The translations under genes were made by a program, and so were the position numbers. Shown here piece after piece: positions 1-5,298 of a DNA stretch of 14,010 bases. The notes beneath the pieces were generated by a model. The model had not been told where the DNA came from. It worked only from the letters and a program-made list of their open reading frames with translations, and did not search any database. How positions within the stretch are numbered: the stretch's first letter is position 1; each line of letters opens with the position of its first letter. This stretch comes from Lachnospiraceae bacterium (lineage in GTDB: Bacteria > Bacillota > Clostridia > Lachnospirales > Lachnospiraceae), in contig JAFSRL010000183.1 of the NCBI GenBank assembly GCA_017446125.1, positions 1 through 14,010 on the forward strand, read 5' to 3'.

Positions 1-3
1 AAA

Positions 4-32
4 TGAGTCAGTGTACCCGTCCCCCTGACTCA
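4..32 (+). repeat. CCGTCCC-core palindromic repeat, copy 1
   Basis: A 29-nt imperfect palindrome with perfect 8-bp arms TGAGTCAG / CTGACTCA, extended by one A-T pair on each side (3-33). The loop holds the off-centre core CCGTCCCC. It differs from the copy at 1191-1219 by one base and has the same orientation. Together the two copies bracket the Rpn nuclease gene. The structure would fold as a hairpin in DNA or RNA. It has no U-tract directly after it (GTTTTTT follows two bases later), so a terminator role for an upstream gene outside the window is possible but not shown. Confidence 0.8.
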
Positions 33-40
33 TGTTTTTT

Positions 41-70
41 CGCTATATTGTTAGGGGAAGCTATATAGCG
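41..70. promoter_or_regulatory. 8-bp perfect inverted repeat in the nuclease promoter region
   Basis: CGCTATAT (41-48) and ATATAGCG (63-70) are perfect inverse complements separated by 14 bases. The right arm lies where a -35 element would be expected for the -10 at 89-94, and no -35-like hexamer is visible there. An operator or a small hairpin are both possible. The function is inferred from position only. Confidence 0.35.
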
Positions 71-85
71 AGAGACCTTGAAATA

Positions 86-94
86 TGCTATAAT
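86..94 (+). promoter_or_regulatory. Extended -10 promoter of the Rpn nuclease gene
   Basis: TGC-TATAAT (TGN at 86-88, perfect -10 hexamer at 89-94) with no recognisable -35. An extended -10 can compensate for that in sigma-A promoters. Six bases separate the hexamer from the ATG at 101, so transcription would start at or next to the start codon. The same ten bases TGCTATAATT recur in front of mntA. Confidence 0.6.
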
Positions 95-100
95 TAAGGC

Positions 101-1087
101 ATGGCTAGTATGGAAAAAACAGGAAATATGAAGCGGCAAAAAAAGACTGTTGTTAAGAGGATAAGTAAAAAGAACAACAAACAGATTTTCGACACCGTTT
201 ACCGCACTATGGCCACCAAAATGCCGGCGCTGATGATTCCGCTCATCAATGAGGTGTTTGGCACAAGATACCGTTCTGATCGCAGAATTGAACAGCTGCG
301 AAACGAGTTTTATGAAAAGAACGGGAGAGTGATTACAGACTCTATCTTTCGGATTGGAGATAAACTGTATCATATTGAACTACAGTCAACCGAAGACCAG
401 ACGATGGCGCTCAGAATGATACAGTATGACTTTGCCATCGCGGCCGGGAAAGCGGAAAAAACCGGAAACATGTATAGGATTCGTTTTCCGGAGTCCTGCG
501 TAGTATATCTGCGCAATAATAAAAACAGACCGGATAAGCATCGCGTTCTGGTTGAGTTTCCAAACGGCAAGATTATTACCTATGAGTCGCGTATTATCAA
601 CGTTCAGGATTATACGAGCGATGAGATTTTTGAAAAGAATTTGCTGCTGTTCCTGCCGTATTACATCATGCGCTATCAGAAGGAGTTTGCGAAGATAGAG
701 GAGAGCAAAGAACGCTTTGACGCGTTCCTGAAAGAACTTGAATCGATTCGGAAGCGTCTGGAGCGGGAAACCGTAAAAAAGGACAAAGCGTTACTATACA
801 AGGATCTGACAAAGTTGATTACGGATATATCGGATTATCTTCTGATGAACCAGAATAAACTGCGGAAGGAGGTTCAAAAGACAATGGGTGGCGAGATATT
901 GGAATTACCATCGGAGAAACTGATGAAAAAAGCAAGACGGGAAGGCAGACAAGAAGGTGAATTAAGGGGGACCATAAAAACACTTGTCAGCCTTGTAAAG
1001 GATGGCACCCTTACCGTCAAACAGGCAGCCATGAAGCTTGGCGAAAGCGAGGAGCAGTTTAACTCGCGTTTAGCCAAGGCGAAATAG
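101..1087 (+). CDS. Rpn-family PD-(D/E)XK nuclease / transposase-like protein
   Basis: This 328-residue protein resembles the Rpn (recombination-promoting nuclease) / PD-(D/E)XK 'transposase-like' family, which is abundant in Lachnospiraceae. Visible features are a lysine/arginine-rich N terminus (residues 11-27), then the family opening (FDTVYRTMATKMPALMIPLINEVFG, split here at residues 30-54), the probable catalytic D80 and the E93-L-Q95 pair in the core, a charged helical middle (about 190-270), and a basic C-terminal tail ending in a short helix-turn-helix-like segment (about 300-325). Family members cut DNA, and some are linked to defence or recombination; which applies here cannot be told. 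The start is uncertain. ATG 101 has no Shine-Dalgarno sequence but sits at the predicted transcription start. ATGs at 110 and 128 are in frame, and AGGA lies only three bases before 128. The gene stands alone with its own promoter and terminator and is flanked by repeats, as expected for an accessory cassette. Confidence 0.8.
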   Translation: MASMEKTGNMKRQKKTVVKRISKKNNKQIFDTVYRTMATKMPALMIPLINEVFGTRYRSDRRIEQLRNEFYEKNGRVITDSIFRIGDKLYHIELQSTEDQTMALRMIQYDFAIAAGKAEKTGNMYRIRFPESCVVYLRNNKNRPDKHRVLVEFPNGKIITYESRIINVQDYTSDEIFEKNLLLFLPYYIMRYQKEFAKIEESKERFDAFLKELESIRKRLERETVKKDKALLYKDLTKLITDISDYLLMNQNKLRKEVQKTMGGEILELPSEKLMKKARREGRQEGELRGTIKTLVSLVKDGTLTVKQAAMKLGESEEQFNSRLAKAK

Positions 1088-1114
1088 CGGGTGGAAAGAG
1101 AAGACCACTGAGTA

Positions 1115-1162
1115 AAAAAAGAACGGTAGAAATGAAAGATCATATTCTTCCCGTTCTTTTTT
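1115..1162 (+). terminator. Intrinsic terminator after the Rpn nuclease gene
   Basis: A 12-bp stem is formed by AAAAAAGAACGG (1115-1126) and CCGTTCTTTTTT (1151-1162), with a 24-base loop and a U-tract in the right arm. The A-rich left arm makes it able to act in both directions. It begins 28 bases after the stop codon. Confidence 0.8.
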
Positions 1163-1190
1163 GTTCAATTATCACATTGGGTTTTTTTTT

Positions 1191-1219
1191 TGAGTCAGTG
1201 GACCCGTCCCCCTGACTCA
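1191..1219 (+). repeat. CCGTCCC-core palindromic repeat, copy 2
   Basis: A 29-nt palindrome with 8-bp arms TGAGTCAG / CTGACTCA and the core CCGTCCCC. It is identical to copy 1 except for one base in the loop (G for T). It lies between the nuclease terminator and the groESL promoter and follows a run of ten T residues. Confidence 0.8.
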
Positions 1220-1287
1220 TACGGCAACGTGATTTCTTCGGCCTGCCCGGGAATTTCTAAAGAAAACATAAAATTTGAAATTAGGGG

Positions 1288-1316
1288 TTGCAAAGTGGTT
1301 TTAATAGGATTATGAT
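1288..1316 (+). promoter_or_regulatory. Sigma-A promoter of groESL
   Basis: TTGCAA (1288-1293), a 17-base spacer and TATGAT (1311-1316) form a near-consensus vegetative promoter. The predicted start, around 1323, lies five bases before the CIRCE operator. This is the classical geometry for HrcA-repressed chaperone operons. Confidence 0.85.
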
Positions 1317-1327
1317 AGTTTTTGGAC

Positions 1328-1354
1328 TTAGCACTCGACAGATAAGAGTGCTAA
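1328..1354. promoter_or_regulatory. CIRCE operator (HrcA binding site)
   Basis: TTAGCACTC, nine bases, GAGTGCTAA is a perfect match to the CIRCE inverted repeat. In Firmicutes HrcA binds this site and represses groESL; repression is lifted by heat because HrcA needs GroEL for folding. The position just downstream of the predicted transcription start fits this. hrcA itself is not in the window. Confidence 0.97.
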
Positions 1355-1389
1355 CAACGTTAAAAAGTCGTTAAAGGAGGCGTAACAAC

Positions 1390-1674
1390 ATGAAATTAGT
1401 ACCGTTGGCAGACAGGGTTGTGTTAAAGCAGCTCGAGGCAGAGGAAACAACGAAGTCCGGCATCGTGTTACCGGGCAAGGAGAAAGAAAAGCCGCAGCAG
1501 GCGCAGGTGATCGCGGTCGGCCCGGGGGGCGTGGTTGACGGCAAGGAGATCAAGATGGAAGTGAAGAAGGGCGATTCCGTGATCTATTCGAAATACGCCG
1601 GCACGGAAGTCAAGATCGATGAGGAAGAGTATATTATCGTGAGACAAAACGACATACTCGCGGTTGTGAAATAA
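1390..1674 (+). CDS. groES: Co-chaperonin GroES
   Basis: This 94-residue GroES is the heptameric lid of the GroEL chamber and acts in the cytosol. It is of normal full length. It opens with the typical sequence LVPLADRVVLKQ. The mobile loop that contacts GroEL is visible at about residues 17-33 (ETTKSGIVLPG), and the sequence ends with the usual EYIIVRQNDILAVV strand. The start at ATG 1390 is fixed by AAAGGAGG nine bases upstream. It is the first gene of the operon, 24 bases before groEL, and is under CIRCE control. Nothing about it is unusual. Confidence 0.98.
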   Translation: MKLVPLADRVVLKQLEAEETTKSGIVLPGKEKEKPQQAQVIAVGPGGVVDGKEIKMEVKKGDSVIYSKYAGTEVKIDEEEYIIVRQNDILAVVK

Positions 1675-1698
1675 GGAAGACGAAGGAGGATTTTTAAA

Positions 1699-3318
1699 AT
1701 GGCAAAGACGATTAAATATGGTGCGGACGCCCGCGCCGCGATGGTGGACGGCGTCAACCAGCTTGCAGATACCGTACGCGTAACCTTAGGACCCAAGGGC
1801 CGCAACGTTGTGCTGGACAAGTCCTACGGTGCTCCTACGATCACGAACGACGGTGTGACGATCGCAAAAGAGATCGAGCTCGAGGATTCCTATGAGAACA
1901 TGGGCGCGCAGCTCGTGAAGGAAGTCGCGACCAAGACCAACGATGTCGCGGGTGACGGCACGACAACCGCAACCGTTCTCGCGCAGGCGATGATCAACGA
2001 GGGCATGAAGAACCTCGCGGCGGGCGCAAACCCGATCATCCTGCGCAAGGGCATGAAGAAGGCCACCGACGCAGCGGTCGAGGCGATCGCCAAGATGTCG
2101 ACCAAGGTCAAGGGCAAGGAGCACATCCAGCGGATCGCTGCGGTTTCCTCCGGTGATGAGGAAGTCGGCAAGATGATCGCGGATGCGATGGAGAAGGTCT
2201 CCAATGACGGTGTCATCACGATCGAGGAGTCGAAGACCATGCTGACCGAGCTCGACCTCGTGGAAGGTATGCAGTTCGACCGCGGCTACATCTCCGCGTA
2301 TATGGCAACCGACATGGATAAGATGGAAGCGAACCTTGAGGACCCCTATATCCTCATTACCGATAAGAAGATCTCGAACATCCAGGATGTGTTACCGCTC
2401 TTGGAGCAGATCGTAAAGACGGGCGCCAAGCTCCTCATCATTGCGGAGGATGTCGACGGCGAAGCGCTGACGACCCTCATCGTCAACAAGCTGCGCGGCA
2501 CCTTTAACGTGGTCGCGGTCAAGGCACCGGGCTATGGCGATCGCAGAAAGGCGATGCTGGAGGATATCGCGATCTTAACAGGCGGCAAGGTCATCTCCTC
2601 CGATCTTGGGTTAGAGCTTGCGGATACCACGATGGATGACCTTGGACGTGCGAAGTCCGTGAAGGTCGAAAAAGAGAACACCACGATCGTGGATGGTCTG
2701 GGCAAGAAGAAGGAGATTGAGGCGCGTATCGGTCAGATCAGAAAGCAGATCGATGACACGACCTCTGATTTTGACAGAGAAAAGCTGCAGGAGAGACTGG
2801 CGAAGCTCGCCGGCGGTGTTGCGGTCATCCGTGTCGGTGCCGCGACCGAGACCGAGATGAAGGAAGCCAAGTACCGCATGGAGGATGCCTTAAACGCGAC
2901 GAGAGCGGCTGTTGAGGAAGGCATCATCTTTGGCGGCGGCAGCGCTTACATCCACGCATGCAAGGAAGTCGCGAAGGCGACAGAGAAGCTTGAGGGCGAT
3001 GAGAAGACCGGCGCGAACATCGTGTTAAAGGCGCTTGAGAGCCCGCTGTACTTCATCGCGCAGAATGCCGGTGTAGACGGCAGCGTGATCGTGAACAAGG
3101 TCATGGAGAGTAAGCAGGGCATGGGCTACAATGCGATCTCCGACAAGTATGTCGATATGGTCAAGGACGGTATCCTTGATCCCGCGAAGGTGACGAGAAG
3201 TGCGTTACAGAATGCGACCTCTGTTGCATCCAGCTTCCTCACCACCGAGGCAGCCGTCGCCACCATCAAAGAGCCTCCGGCACCGATGCCGGCAGGTGGT
3301 GGCATGGGGATGATGTGA
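1699..3318 (+). CDS. groEL: Chaperonin GroEL (Hsp60)
   Basis: This 539-residue chaperonin subunit assembles into the double-ring ATP-driven folding chamber with GroES. Diagnostic parts include the equatorial ATP-binding segments TLGPKGRNVVLD (29-40) and NDVAGDGTTTATVLA (81-95, with the catalytic Asp at about 86), the apical substrate-binding domain in the middle, the GGVAVIRVGAATETEMKE segment, and the glycine/methionine-rich tail GGGMGMM that projects into the cavity. The length is normal. AAGGAGGA eight bases before the ATG gives an unambiguous start. It is co-transcribed with groES and ends before a strong terminator. The codons are those of a highly expressed gene (mostly GAG, AAG, ATC, GGC). 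Confidence 0.98.
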   Translation: MAKTIKYGADARAAMVDGVNQLADTVRVTLGPKGRNVVLDKSYGAPTITNDGVTIAKEIELEDSYENMGAQLVKEVATKTNDVAGDGTTTATVLAQAMINEGMKNLAAGANPIILRKGMKKATDAAVEAIAKMSTKVKGKEHIQRIAAVSSGDEEVGKMIADAMEKVSNDGVITIEESKTMLTELDLVEGMQFDRGYISAYMATDMDKMEANLEDPYILITDKKISNIQDVLPLLEQIVKTGAKLLIIAEDVDGEALTTLIVNKLRGTFNVVAVKAPGYGDRRKAMLEDIAILTGGKVISSDLGLELADTTMDDLGRAKSVKVEKENTTIVDGLGKKKEIEARIGQIRKQIDDTTSDFDREKLQERLAKLAGGVAVIRVGAATETEMKEAKYRMEDALNATRAAVEEGIIFGGGSAYIHACKEVAKATEKLEGDEKTGANIVLKALESPLYFIAQNAGVDGSVIVNKVMESKQGMGYNAISDKYVDMVKDGILDPAKVTRSALQNATSVASSFLTTEAAVATIKEPPAPMPAGGGMGMM

Positions 3319-3357
3319 CGAAAGTGAGGCAAGCACCCGAAGCCGAAAGAACACAGT

Positions 3358-3372
3358 GAGCGCGTAGCGCTC
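3358..3372. repeat. Small GTGAG-linked hairpin after groEL
   Basis: GAGCGC-GTA-GCGCTC forms a 6-bp stem with a 3-base loop, preceded by ACAGTG. Its layout (AGTGAG followed by a small hairpin) resembles the AGTGAGGAAATGC-GAA-GCATTTT units at about 3490-3513 and 3596-3619. It may be a diverged member of the same short repeat family. The grouping is an inference. Confidence 0.35.
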
Positions 3373-3381
3373 TGACAAATG

Positions 3382-3425
3382 AAGAAACACCTGCGCATGC
3401 TCGCATGCTGGCAGGTGTTTCTTTT
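3382..3425 (+). terminator. groESL intrinsic terminator
   Basis: A 13-bp stem joins the arms AAGAAACACCTGC (3382-3394) and GCAGGTGTTTCTT (3411-3423), followed by TT. The 16-base loop contains a second small stem (GCATG...CATGC). The hairpin starts about 60 bases after the groEL stop codon. Confidence 0.9.
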
Positions 3426-3435
3426 ATTTGGAAGA

Positions 3436-3453
3436 GGCGGCGTATACGCCGCC
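3436..3453. repeat. 18-bp perfect palindrome
   Basis: GGCGGCGTATACGCCGCC is an uninterrupted 18-bp palindrome ten bases after the groESL terminator. It is not followed by a U-tract and is not part of any gene. It could be a dyad protein-binding site or a cruciform-forming repeat; the sequence does not say which. Confidence 0.8.
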
Positions 3454-3466
3454 TGTGTTCTTCGGC

Positions 3467-3517
3467 GAGGGTATTTGCCGAGAAACGACAGTGAGGAAAT
3501 GCGAAGCATTTTCGAAC
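3467..3517 (+). repeat. Direct repeat, copy A (~51 bp)
   Basis: This begins GAGGGTATTTGCCGAGAAAC and ends GCATTTTCGAAC, and recurs at 3572-3623. The two copies are identical except for three or four positions just after the AAAC. Each contains a small hairpin AAATGC-GAA-GCATTT. The duplication lies between the groESL terminator and mntA. It is probably an intergenic repeat unit or a trace of a recombination event. Confidence 0.8.
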
Positions 3518-3571
3518 TTGGGCTCGTCAGGGTCTCACAGGCGATATCGACCGTAGGACGTCTTTGGCTAT

Positions 3572-3623
3572 GAGGGTATTTGCCGAGAAACTTTCAGTGA
3601 GGAAATGCGAAGCATTTTCGAAC
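3572..3623 (+). repeat. Direct repeat, copy B (~52 bp)
   Basis: Second copy of the sequence at 3467-3517, 54 bases further on. Its right end abuts the mntA promoter: the last bases TTCGAA are the only -35-like hexamer 18 bases before the mntA -10. An upstream reading-frame extension of mntA (to TTG 3564) runs through this copy but is probably not translated. Confidence 0.8.
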
Positions 3624-3637
3624 CTGACGAAAAACTG

Positions 3638-3646
3638 TGCTATAAT
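3638..3646 (+). promoter_or_regulatory. Extended -10 promoter of mntA-hepT
   Basis: TGC-TATAAT (TG at 3638-3639, hexamer 3641-3646). The -35 would be the weak TTCGAA at 3617-3622 with an 18-base spacer. Seven bases separate the hexamer from the ATG at 3654, so the predicted mRNA begins at the start codon. The ten bases TGCTATAATT are the same as in front of the Rpn gene. Confidence 0.65.
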
Positions 3647-3653
3647 TGATTAT

Positions 3654-3956
3654 ATGAAAACCAACGTATCCACAAAAGAAGATATTATTTCCTGTTTGAA
3701 GCCGGTCTTTGAAAAGAACGGTTCTAGGCGCGCTGTTTTATTCGGCTCTTTTGCAAAAGGAGAGCAGGATGAAAACAGTGATATTGATATTCTTGTGGAC
3801 AGCGGCCTGCATGGATGGGATTTCTTTGGCCTGCTCGAGGAGGTTTGTGAATCAGTGGACCGTAGAGTCGATATGATAGACATCCGCGATTTGCAGCAGG
3901 ATTCTCCGATGGAACATGAGATAACTAACACAGGGGTTCTTATTTATGAAAGATAG
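3654..3956 (+). CDS. mntA: MntA-type nucleotidyltransferase antitoxin
   Basis: This 100-residue minimal nucleotidyltransferase is the antitoxin half of a HEPN/MNT module. The full GS-X10-DXD motif is present: G31-S32, then D43 and D45, and a third acidic position in VDMID (D73). In the characterised family the enzyme transfers AMP from ATP to a tyrosine of HepT and so silences its RNase activity; the motif here predicts the same. The start was taken at ATG 3654 because the protein then has the usual family length and begins just before the first conserved helix. No Shine-Dalgarno sequence precedes it. An in-frame TTG at 3564 with AGGA five bases upstream would add 30 residues translated from an intergenic repeat, which I consider unlikely. 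The last 11 bases overlap hepT. Confidence 0.88.
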   Translation: MKTNVSTKEDIISCLKPVFEKNGSRRAVLFGSFAKGEQDENSDIDILVDSGLHGWDFFGLLEEVCESVDRRVDMIDIRDLQQDSPMEHEITNTGVLIYER

Positions 3957-4290
3957 GGATATTGAAGTATTGAACAAAATTCTGGATCATGCTTCAAAAA
4001 TTCTGGACTATAGCAGTACGTGTAAATCCTATGTTGAGTTTGCCGACTCGGGCATCATTGTGGATGCGTGTGTTTTTAATATCATGCAGATTGGTGAGCT
4101 TGCGAAGAGTGAATTGTCTGATGAAACCAAGCAGCAGATTAAGGCGATTCCGTGGAACAACATATATGGTATGAGGAATCGTATTGTGCATGGCTATAGT
4201 TATGTTGATATGAAGATCATTTGGGAAACAATCTGTGATAATATTCCTGAGCTGAAGAAAGAAATCACGGAGACCCTGTCTCAACTATGA
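3946..4290 (+). CDS. hepT: HepT-type HEPN RNase toxin
   Basis: This 114-residue all-helical HEPN protein is the toxin half of the module. The RX4HXY signature is complete: R77-NRIV-H82-G-Y84, inside PWNNIYGMRNRIVHGY. Arg and His form the composite RNase site of the HEPN dimer. The Tyr is the residue modified by MntA in the studied Shewanella system, where the toxin cleaves tRNA; the target here is unknown. All key residues are intact, so the module looks active. The start at ATG 3946 lies inside the mntA end (11-base overlap), and the stop overlaps the next gene by ATGA, giving tight translational coupling. The AT-rich codons, like those of mntA, differ from the housekeeping neighbours and suggest acquisition. 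Confidence 0.88.
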   Translation: MKDRDIEVLNKILDHASKILDYSSTCKSYVEFADSGIIVDACVFNIMQIGELAKSELSDETKQQIKAIPWNNIYGMRNRIVHGYSYVDMKIIWETICDNIPELKKEITETLSQL

Positions 4291-4988
4291 TCCGCCTAGG
4301 CATCCTACCCGCAATCGCATTACTGTACTACATTTACCGTCTCGACCGCGTTGACAAGGAGCCCATAGGGTTGATCGCGAAGCTCTTCCTCTTGGGCGGG
4401 GTGACGATCTTCGGGGCGATGATTGTGGAGCGGATATTGGGAAACATCCTGCTGTCTATATTCGGGTCCGACACATCGCTTCTGTATCAGATCCTGTTTA
4501 ACTTCCTCGTGATCGCACTGACGGAAGAGGGCTTTAAGTTTTTGGTGCTGCGTACCGTGACCTGGTGGCGGCAGGAGTTTAACTTTCGGTTTGATGCCGT
4601 GGTTTATGCGGCAGCGGTGTCTCTGGGCTTTGCCGCCTTTGAGAATGTGGCGTATATTTTTTCCTTTGGCGGCGGGGTGATCATCGCGCGTGCCCTGACC
4701 GCGATCCCCTTACACTGCATCGCCGGTGTCTTTATGGGACATTACTACGGCGAGGCGAAGTTCGCCGCGGTGCGCATCCAGCCGGAGAAGAGCAATCTGT
4801 TTTTGGTGCTCTCGATTGTGGTTCCGGTGCTGATTCACGGGTTCTATGACCTGGTGGCGACGTTGGAGAGCGGAGCGCTGACGTTGGTGTTTCTAGTTTA
4901 CATTATTGTACTGGATGTAATCGCTATCAAATGTGTGAAGCGGTATGCGGCAGAGGATAAGCCGATTCATGAGGTGAATTGGTGGTGA
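4287..4988 (+). CDS. prsW: PrsW-family intramembrane protease
   Basis: This 233-residue polytopic membrane protein carries the PrsW motifs: E80-E81 (ALTEEGFKF), FAAFEN with E119, H143 in AIPLHCIAGVFMGHYYGEAK, and H184 in HGFYD. Hydrophobic segments lie near residues 4-17, 28-47, 64-79, 103-128, 131-150, 171-189 and 195-213. The family includes the Bacillus protease that cuts the anti-sigma factor RsiW, and it is distantly related to CPBP/Abi proteases. No anti-sigma or sigma gene is nearby, so the substrate is unknown. The start codon overlaps the hepT stop (ATGA); GGAGA lies 13 bases upstream, too far for normal initiation, so coupled re-initiation is likely. Codon choice is richer in GC than in hepT, so this gene may be the older resident that the toxin-antitoxin pair joined. 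Confidence 0.85.
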   Translation: MIRLGILPAIALLYYIYRLDRVDKEPIGLIAKLFLLGGVTIFGAMIVERILGNILLSIFGSDTSLLYQILFNFLVIALTEEGFKFLVLRTVTWWRQEFNFRFDAVVYAAAVSLGFAAFENVAYIFSFGGGVIIARALTAIPLHCIAGVFMGHYYGEAKFAAVRIQPEKSNLFLVLSIVVPVLIHGFYDLVATLESGALTLVFLVYIIVLDVIAIKCVKRYAAEDKPIHEVNWW

Positions 4989-5000
4989 TCATTTACAAGA

Positions 5001-5029
5001 TGACAACTGGGGACGGTTCTAAGATGTCA
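5001..5029 (-). repeat. CCGTCCC-core palindromic repeat, copy 3
   Basis: A 29-nt unit with arms TGACA (5001-5005) and TGTCA (5025-5029). On the - strand the core reads AGAACCGTCCCC, at the same offset from the ends as in the copies with TGAGTCA arms. It lies 12 bases after the stop of the PrsW-family gene and is in opposite orientation to copy 4. Confidence 0.75.
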
Positions 5030-5044
5030 CCGGACACCTCATCC

Positions 5045-5136
5045 GTCGGCTTCGCCGACACCTGTCTCCGCTCCGCTCCGGTCCGCGCAGAACCAGGGTC
5101 CCCCGGACCCTGTGCGCCCTCAAGGGGAAGGTATTA
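5045..5136 (+). repeat. GC-rich hairpin repeat between repeat copies 3 and 4
   Basis: This contains GTCGGC-TTC-GCCGAC (5045-5059). It also contains a strong hairpin at 5085-5117: GCGCA pairs with TGCGC and CAGGGTCC with GGACCCTG across a CCC loop, with a 4-base bulge on the left. CCCTCAAGGGGAAGG follows at 5117-5131. The phrases CACCTCATCCGTC and CCCTCAAGGGGAAGG resemble an intergenic palindromic repeat that I remember from gut Clostridia; that link is memory, not search. No reading frame of note occurs here. Confidence 0.6.
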
Positions 5137-5167
5137 GGTGACATTTGGACCTGTCCCTTTTGTCACC
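5137..5167 (+). repeat. CCGTCCC-core palindromic repeat, copy 4
   Basis: Perfect 7-bp arms GGTGACA (5137-5143) and TGTCACC (5161-5167). The inner 27-nt unit has the core variant CTGTCCCT. It is inverted relative to copy 3, so that copies 3 and 4 bound the GC-rich stretch like imperfect terminal inverted repeats. Confidence 0.75.
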
Positions 5168-5170
5168 GGG

Positions 5171-5199
5171 CGAGTCACTGCACCCGTCCCCCTGACTCA
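5171..5199 (+). repeat. CCGTCCC-core palindromic repeat, copy 5
   Basis: A 29-nt unit with arms GAGTCA (5172-5177) and TGACTC (5193-5198) and the core CCGTCCCC. It matches copies 1 and 2 except near the left arm. It starts four bases after copy 4, so both arm types occur side by side here. Confidence 0.75.
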
Positions 5200-5208
5200 C
5201 TCTTTCCC

Positions 5209-5238
5209 CTGTCATTGTTTTTGAAAATATGATAAAAT
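5209..5238 (+). promoter_or_regulatory. Probable sigma-A promoter of the apt-rel operon
   Basis: TGA-TAAAAT (5230-5238) is an extended -10. CTGTCA (5209-5214) is a weak -35 at an 18-base spacing. The start would fall near 5245, giving a leader of about 54 bases with TAAAGGAGA before apt. Overlapping AT-rich hexamers make the exact placement uncertain. Confidence 0.45.
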
Positions 5239-5298
5239 AGTAAGATAGTTTTGCTTTAGAACCATACTTATTACGATAGATTAAAGGAGATTTCGATC

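Noticed and set aside
8..373. 121-codon open frame on the - strand over the start of the Rpn gene
   Set aside because: It overlaps the promoter, the inverted repeat and the nuclease coding region, and shows no recognisable protein features.
3379..3573. 64-codon + strand reading frame after groEL
   Set aside because: It starts inside the groESL terminator, runs through the 18-bp palindrome and the first direct repeat, and has no ribosome binding site or recognisable protein features.
3564..3653. Upstream extension of mntA from TTG 3564 or ATG 3570
   Set aside because: AGGA is placed suitably, but the extra 30 residues are translated repeat sequence, the family does not need them, and the strong -10 lies inside this stretch, so most transcripts would lack it.
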